Positions 60,662 to 64,000 of a stretch of DNA of 64,000 nucleotides are shown piece after piece. A program made the position numbers and the translations under genes. Each line of letters begins with the position of its first letter. Within the stretch, counting starts at the first letter, position 1. The stretch comes from Psychroserpens sp. Hel_I_66 (lineage in GTDB: Bacteria; Bacteroidota; Bacteroidia; Flavobacteriales; Flavobacteriaceae): contig NZ_JUGU01000001.1 of NCBI RefSeq assembly GCF_000799465.1, positions 2,376,501 to 2,440,500 on the forward strand, in the 5' to 3' direction. The notes beneath the pieces were generated by a model that did not search any database, was not told the DNA's origin, and worked only from the letters and a program-made list of their open reading frames with translations.

Positions 60662-60694
60662 AAAAAAAGTCTCGAATAAATCGAGACTTTTTTT
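60662..60694. terminator. Bidirectional intrinsic terminator
   Basis: A 14-bp stem (60662-60675 with 60681-60694) around ATAAA, with flanking A and T runs. It separates the convergent vWA lipoprotein and PorP/SprF genes. Confidence 0.88.
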
Positions 60695-60715
60695 TAGTAT
60701 ATTATTGAAATTATC

Positions 60716-61729
60716 CTAGTTAATCGCAGGACAGTTACATTCATATTTCTCTCTTCTACAGTTAAAGTTGTAACCTAAAGTTATTTGATGGAATCCACCA
60801 TTATTAAATACAACCGAGTTAGCTTGATAAGAATACGTGTATGCAAATACAAAATTGTTATAATCAACACCAACAAAAGGTGTAAAGTATTGTAATTTTT
60901 GGCTACTTATTCCAGATCCATTACCATTTTGGAATTCTGCTCCATCTAAACTTCTTCTGTAAGATAAACCACCCCAAATCTTACCAAAATCCATTTCTCT
61001 ATAAGCTTTGGCATTAATATCAAAAGAAGCTTCTTCTGTAGCATCTCTATACATAAACATTAAAGAAGGCTCAAAACTCCATTCACTTCCAAATTTACTA
61101 AATGTATTTCCAGCAGAAAAAATATAAGTTCTTAGGTTGTCATAACTTAGACCTTGTTCATTGAAGTTAATTCCATCGTTGTTTAAAACATTCTTTACTG
61201 TCGCATGAGCATAAAAATCTATAAGATGATATGAAAATCCAAAATCAACATTAAAATTAGTTGCACTTTGTTCAACACCTGCGATGATTGGATCAAAACC
61301 ATCTTCCAAAAATTCTGTTTCGTCTAATTTATACTGAATAAAACCAGCACTCAAACCAAATGACAACATATTTAAATCAATCTCATTACGAGAAAACATC
61401 AAATGGTGTGCATAAGTTAAGTATGCACCTGTTTGTGAATGATAACCGTTTTTATCATTATAAACAATAGCTCCTATAGCAGATGGTGAATCCCCTAATC
61501 TACTATTGATACTCAACGTTTGAAGGTTTGGTGCTTCATCTTGACCAAACCACTGCGCTCGTGCAGTAAGTCTAACCTTTGCACAGTTTGCTACTCCCGC
61601 CATAGATGGATGGATCAAGTAATAATTATCAGTCAAATAATCTGAATAAATGGGCAATCCTTCTTGAGCTGTTCCAATTTTTGTAAACAGTGCTAAAAAT
61701 GCAATTATGCAATACTTCTTTAGATTCAT
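60716..61729 (-). CDS. PorP/SprF family type IX secretion membrane protein
   Basis: A 337-residue outer-membrane protein with signal peptide (1-21, ending GTAQ). PorP/SprF proteins form beta-barrels that hold or help secrete type IX substrates. Family features are YSDYLTDNYYLIHPSMAGVA, NSRLGDSPSAIGAIVYNDKN, YHSQTGAYLTYAHHLMFSRN, the YHLIDFYAHATVKNVL strand and the C-terminal EYDYNF-like HQITLGYNFNC. The genes of adhesin and PorP partner lie side by side on the minus strand with a 6-base gap, the standard arrangement. This copy is probably dedicated to the large adhesin encoded just upstream. Confidence 0.93.
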   Translation of the reverse strand: MNLKKYCIIAFLALFTKIGTAQEGLPIYSDYLTDNYYLIHPSMAGVANCAKVRLTARAQWFGQDEAPNLQTLSINSRLGDSPSAIGAIVYNDKNGYHSQTGAYLTYAHHLMFSRNEIDLNMLSFGLSAGFIQYKLDETEFLEDGFDPIIAGVEQSATNFNVDFGFSYHLIDFYAHATVKNVLNNDGINFNEQGLSYDNLRTYIFSAGNTFSKFGSEWSFEPSLMFMYRDATEEASFDINAKAYREMDFGKIWGGLSYRRSLDGAEFQNGNGSGISSQKLQYFTPFVGVDYNNFVFAYTYSYQANSVVFNNGGFHQITLGYNFNCRREKYECNCPAIN

Positions 61730-61735
61730 ATCAAT

Positions 61736-64000
61736 TTATCTTTTCAGGGTAAAATGGGCTTTAAATTCTTTACGTTCACCGGTGCTCGGCTCGTTGTACT
61801 CCACCACGAACCAATAGTCACTGGTCGGCATCTGGTTACCGTTATAGGTACCGTTCCAACCTGCTCCCGTCGGGCTGAGCTGCTTGAGCAACTTTCCGTA
61901 TCTGTCAAATATATAAATTTTTGCGCTTGGTTGGCTATTTATCGCACTAATGTTCCATGTATCGTTGTAACCGTCACCGTTAGGCGTGAAGAACTTAGGG
62001 TAGTCCATCACGATCACCTCGTCACTGGCCTCACCGCAACCGTTCCTGTCCCTTGCGGTCACAATGTGCTCTCCAAGGGATACGTCCACGAACGTACTCT
62101 GGTCCTGCCATGGGCCACCGTCCAGGCTGTACTCGTACTCTCCCGGTCCATCCACCGTGACCTCTATCACGTGGCTGTCCGCAAAGGCATCCGTCACCAC
62201 GACCGCTGTCACCGTCGGCGGTGCGCTCTCGATCACTTCTGTTATATCGCTGCCAACGCACATCGTTTCCGCTGAGCTTGTCGCATCGGTAACGTTTACA
62301 GTGTAGGTCCCTCCTTCGCTAGGCATATAACTGCCTTGGGTCGCTCCTGCTATCGGTGCTCCGTTGAACAACCACTCAAAGGTATAGGTTGGCGTGCTCA
62401 GACCTGTGTCTAATAATAATGGGTTTAAAACCTCTGTACCGTTAAGGTCAACACATAAAATATAACTCTCCTGCAAGTCAAATACCGGTAACGGGTTCAC
62501 TTGTAGCGTCAACGATGCGACTTCATAACAGATCGAAGTATCCATTCCCGCTGCATCCGGTGTGTCATTGTCCACCCTTGCCCAGATGACCTGTGGATTG
62601 ACAATGTTCTCGTAAAGGAACGGTAATGGGCTCACCCCTAGCTCAGCATCCGTCTCACTTGCATAATAGCTCACGGTATAGTTCGCTGGGTCCTGACCGT
62701 CCAGGATCTCACCGTTCTGCACGGTAAGGTCGAACTGTGCACTGTTGTTGGTCGGGTCGTTGTCCGCGTCCATCTCATCGTCACAGATCTCGTACAGTAT
62801 CGCCTCCATATCGCTGTTGGCCTCCGCTGCCTCCTGTACCTCTATGTTGAAGCTTGGTGTGCTTATCGAGCATCCCGTATCGTTGTTGGTGATCGCCACG
62901 AAGATCTGCTGTGGGTTGGTGACGTTCGTATATGGGCTCACAAGGGCGTTCATTAGATCGTCCGCATCCTCTTGGCTCACGTGATAGGTCACCGTGAACA
63001 GTGATGGGTCCTGACCGTTGAGCACCTCGCCATCCTTCATCGTAAGGTCAAAGTCGTAGAAACCGTCGTTGTTGAGCTCACAGGCGATAAAATCGGTGAC
63101 AGCTACCACGTCCGGCAATGGGTTGACGATGATCGTAAAGTCGACTACCGTATAGCACTGCGTGATGTCATTGGTCACCCTTACGTAGATGACCTGTGGT
63201 GTAACGGTGTTCGTGTACATCGTTGGGTCCGCTATGGCGCCGATGCCATCCTCGGCGTCCTCTAGGCTCTCATGGTAGGTAGGTGTGACCCCGGTCTCGC
63301 CATTGAGTATCAACAGCTCGTCAGTGGTCAGGTCGAACACTTCTTCCATGTCCCCTGGGTTGGTATCGTCACAGAGTACCAGGTCAGGGATGGTCTCGGT
63401 AGGTGTTGGGTTTGGCAGCACCCTTATGGTGAGCGTCACCTGGTCCGTACATCCAGTATCCGTATCGGTGACCACCACATAAAGGGTCTGTGGGTTGGCT
63501 GGTGCTGTGCCAACTGCTGTATTGGTATAGGCTTCTGCGTCAACTGCGTTTTCCTGTGCATCGGCATCGGCCTGCGTCTCATAGTAGCTTACGCTCCAGC
63601 TCGCCTCGCCCCCTGTGATCTCGTTGTCCTTTACCGTAAGGTCGAACACAGTGACCTCATCGTCGATCTCATCGTCGCATAACTGTAATGGTGCCGGCTG
63701 TACCGCCACAGGTGGCAGCTCTACCCTGATCTCAAACTGTCCCGTATCCACGCAGCCATTGGTGCCGCTCAACAACCTTACGTAGATGGTCTGTGGGTTA
63801 CTGGTATTGGTATAGTTGCCAACATTGGCTATCGGGCTTGCTCCCGACTGTGCGTTTGCCAGCGTGACGTGGTAGGTCAACGTGACATCGGTCTGTGTAC
63901 CCAGTATTTCATCGTTCTTGGTGGTCAGGTCGAACTGTGCGATCCCGTCCGCATTGGTATCACAGATCACATAGTCGTCTATGGTGATCGGTACCTCTGG
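61736..64000 (-). CDS. Type IX-secreted modular adhesin with type B C-terminal domain (C-terminal part; continues past the window)
   Basis: At least 754 residues of a secreted surface protein. The frame is open to the window edge, so the N-terminus is outside. From the left edge come five related modules of about 95-110 residues, each with a CDD or CDT start, FDLT, YxNTxxPQxIYVRV and a Cys. Their first cysteines are encoded near 63964, 63679, 63373, 63082 and 62785, with a partial sixth near 62455. A PKD-like region (EWLFNGAPIAGATQGSYMPS) and an Ig-like one (VDGPGEYEYSLDGGPWQD) follow. The gliding-motility-associated type B sorting domain (PKFFTPNGDGYNDTWNISAI to the end at HFTLKR) closes it. 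The module part is clearly richer in G+C than neighbouring genes. Confidence 0.93.
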   Translation of the reverse strand, partial: PEVPITIDDYVICDTNADGIAQFDLTTKNDEILGTQTDVTLTYHVTLANAQSGASPIANVGNYTNTSNPQTIYVRLLSGTNGCVDTGQFEIRVELPPVAVQPAPLQLCDDEIDDEVTVFDLTVKDNEITGGEASWSVSYYETQADADAQENAVDAEAYTNTAVGTAPANPQTLYVVVTDTDTGCTDQVTLTIRVLPNPTPTETIPDLVLCDDTNPGDMEEVFDLTTDELLILNGETGVTPTYHESLEDAEDGIGAIADPTMYTNTVTPQVIYVRVTNDITQCYTVVDFTIIVNPLPDVVAVTDFIACELNNDGFYDFDLTMKDGEVLNGQDPSLFTVTYHVSQEDADDLMNALVSPYTNVTNPQQIFVAITNNDTGCSISTPSFNIEVQEAAEANSDMEAILYEICDDEMDADNDPTNNSAQFDLTVQNGEILDGQDPANYTVSYYASETDAELGVSPLPFLYENIVNPQVIWARVDNDTPDAAGMDTSICYEVASLTLQVNPLPVFDLQESYILCVDLNGTEVLNPLLLDTGLSTPTYTFEWLFNGAPIAGATQGSYMPSEGGTYTVNVTDATSSAETMCVGSDITEVIESAPPTVTAVVVTDAFADSHVIEVTVDGPGEYEYSLDGGPWQDQSTFVDVSLGEHIVTARDRNGCGEASDEVIVMDYPKFFTPNGDGYNDTWNISAINSQPSAKIYIFDRYGKLLKQLSPTGAGWNGTYNGNQMPTSDYWFVVEYNEPSTGERKEFKAHFTLKR

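Noticed and set aside
61754..63682. Long plus-strand open frames opposite the adhesin gene
   Set aside because: They come from the G+C-rich repeats, which reduce stop codons in all frames. No family is recognisable, and the minus-strand frame has clear domains.
1..64000. CRISPR arrays, rRNA genes, IS elements
   Set aside because: No regularly spaced direct repeats, no rRNA sequence, and no transposase frame were found on reading both strands.

Overview
Organism. The window is about one third G+C, almost fully coding, and reads as a chromosomal segment of a member of the Flavobacteriaceae (Bacteroidota), probably marine. Supporting signs are a short housekeeping sigma factor without region 1.1, promoters of the form TTG-N18-20-TAnnTTTG in place of -35/-10 boxes, no consistent Shine-Dalgarno sites, a PorP/SprF protein beside a type B C-terminal secretion domain (type IX secretion), DUF5686, DUF6089 and LytTR/LytS families typical of the phylum, and a FolK-deoxynucleoside kinase fusion. 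The genus cannot be fixed from sequence alone. No prophage, IS element, CRISPR array or rRNA operon is visible. Layout. 1-5.2 kb: 5' part of inorganic pyrophosphatase, a DUF4174 protein, two tiny overlapping membrane proteins, a transmembrane AraC-TolB-TPR regulator, a SnoaL-like lipoprotein and a probable methanethiol methyltransferase. 5.3-11 kb: DUF5686 outer-membrane protein, pyruvate dehydrogenase E1 beta, electron-transfer flavoprotein EtfBA. 11-20 kb: bifunctional nuclease, NupC-type nucleoside transporter, thymidylate synthase, TonB-like protein, CBM48 protein, membrane-anchored dihydrofolate reductase, FAD oxidoreductase, FabD, LspA. 20-27 kb: an amidohydrolase remnant, GalE, DegT aminotransferase, Kdo transferase, small lipoprotein, sugar porter, formylglycine-generating lipoprotein, and a hairpin-rich spacer. 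27-33 kb: tRNA-Leu and tRNA-Gly, MutS, TrmH-type methyltransferase, FolK-dNK fusion, queuosine precursor transporter. 33-45 kb: AsmA-like protein, primary sigma factor, S21, DUF2797, GH3 family, ClpX-ClpP-trigger factor, holin-family membrane protein, hydrolase. 45-54 kb: PdxJ and the envelope cluster CBS-NadK-DUF6089-UppS-BamA-OmpH-OmpH-MurI. 54-64 kb: gamma carbonic anhydrase, LytTR/LytS two-component pair, a SIMPL-rhodanese-vWA operon, and a T9SS adhesin-PorP operon with markedly higher G+C. How the genes fit together. Most genes are core metabolism, proteostasis and envelope biogenesis. Folate and thymidylate functions recur (ThyA, DHFR, FolK-dNK, NupC). The Skp/OmpH-BamA-UppS group and the Clp-trigger factor group are recognisable housekeeping clusters. 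Most unusual observation. The octamer CTTCGGAA or its complement TTCCGAAG was found by eye 41 times, against roughly 1-2 expected by composition. It occurs on both strands, in coding and intergenic DNA, and in all three reading frames, and it is absent from the G+C-rich adhesin region. Other items worth attention are a 33-nt leader carrying a hairpin that sits in register before two unrelated start codons, three palindromic intergenic elements, a possible pseudoknot near a tiny basic ORF, and several fusion proteins.
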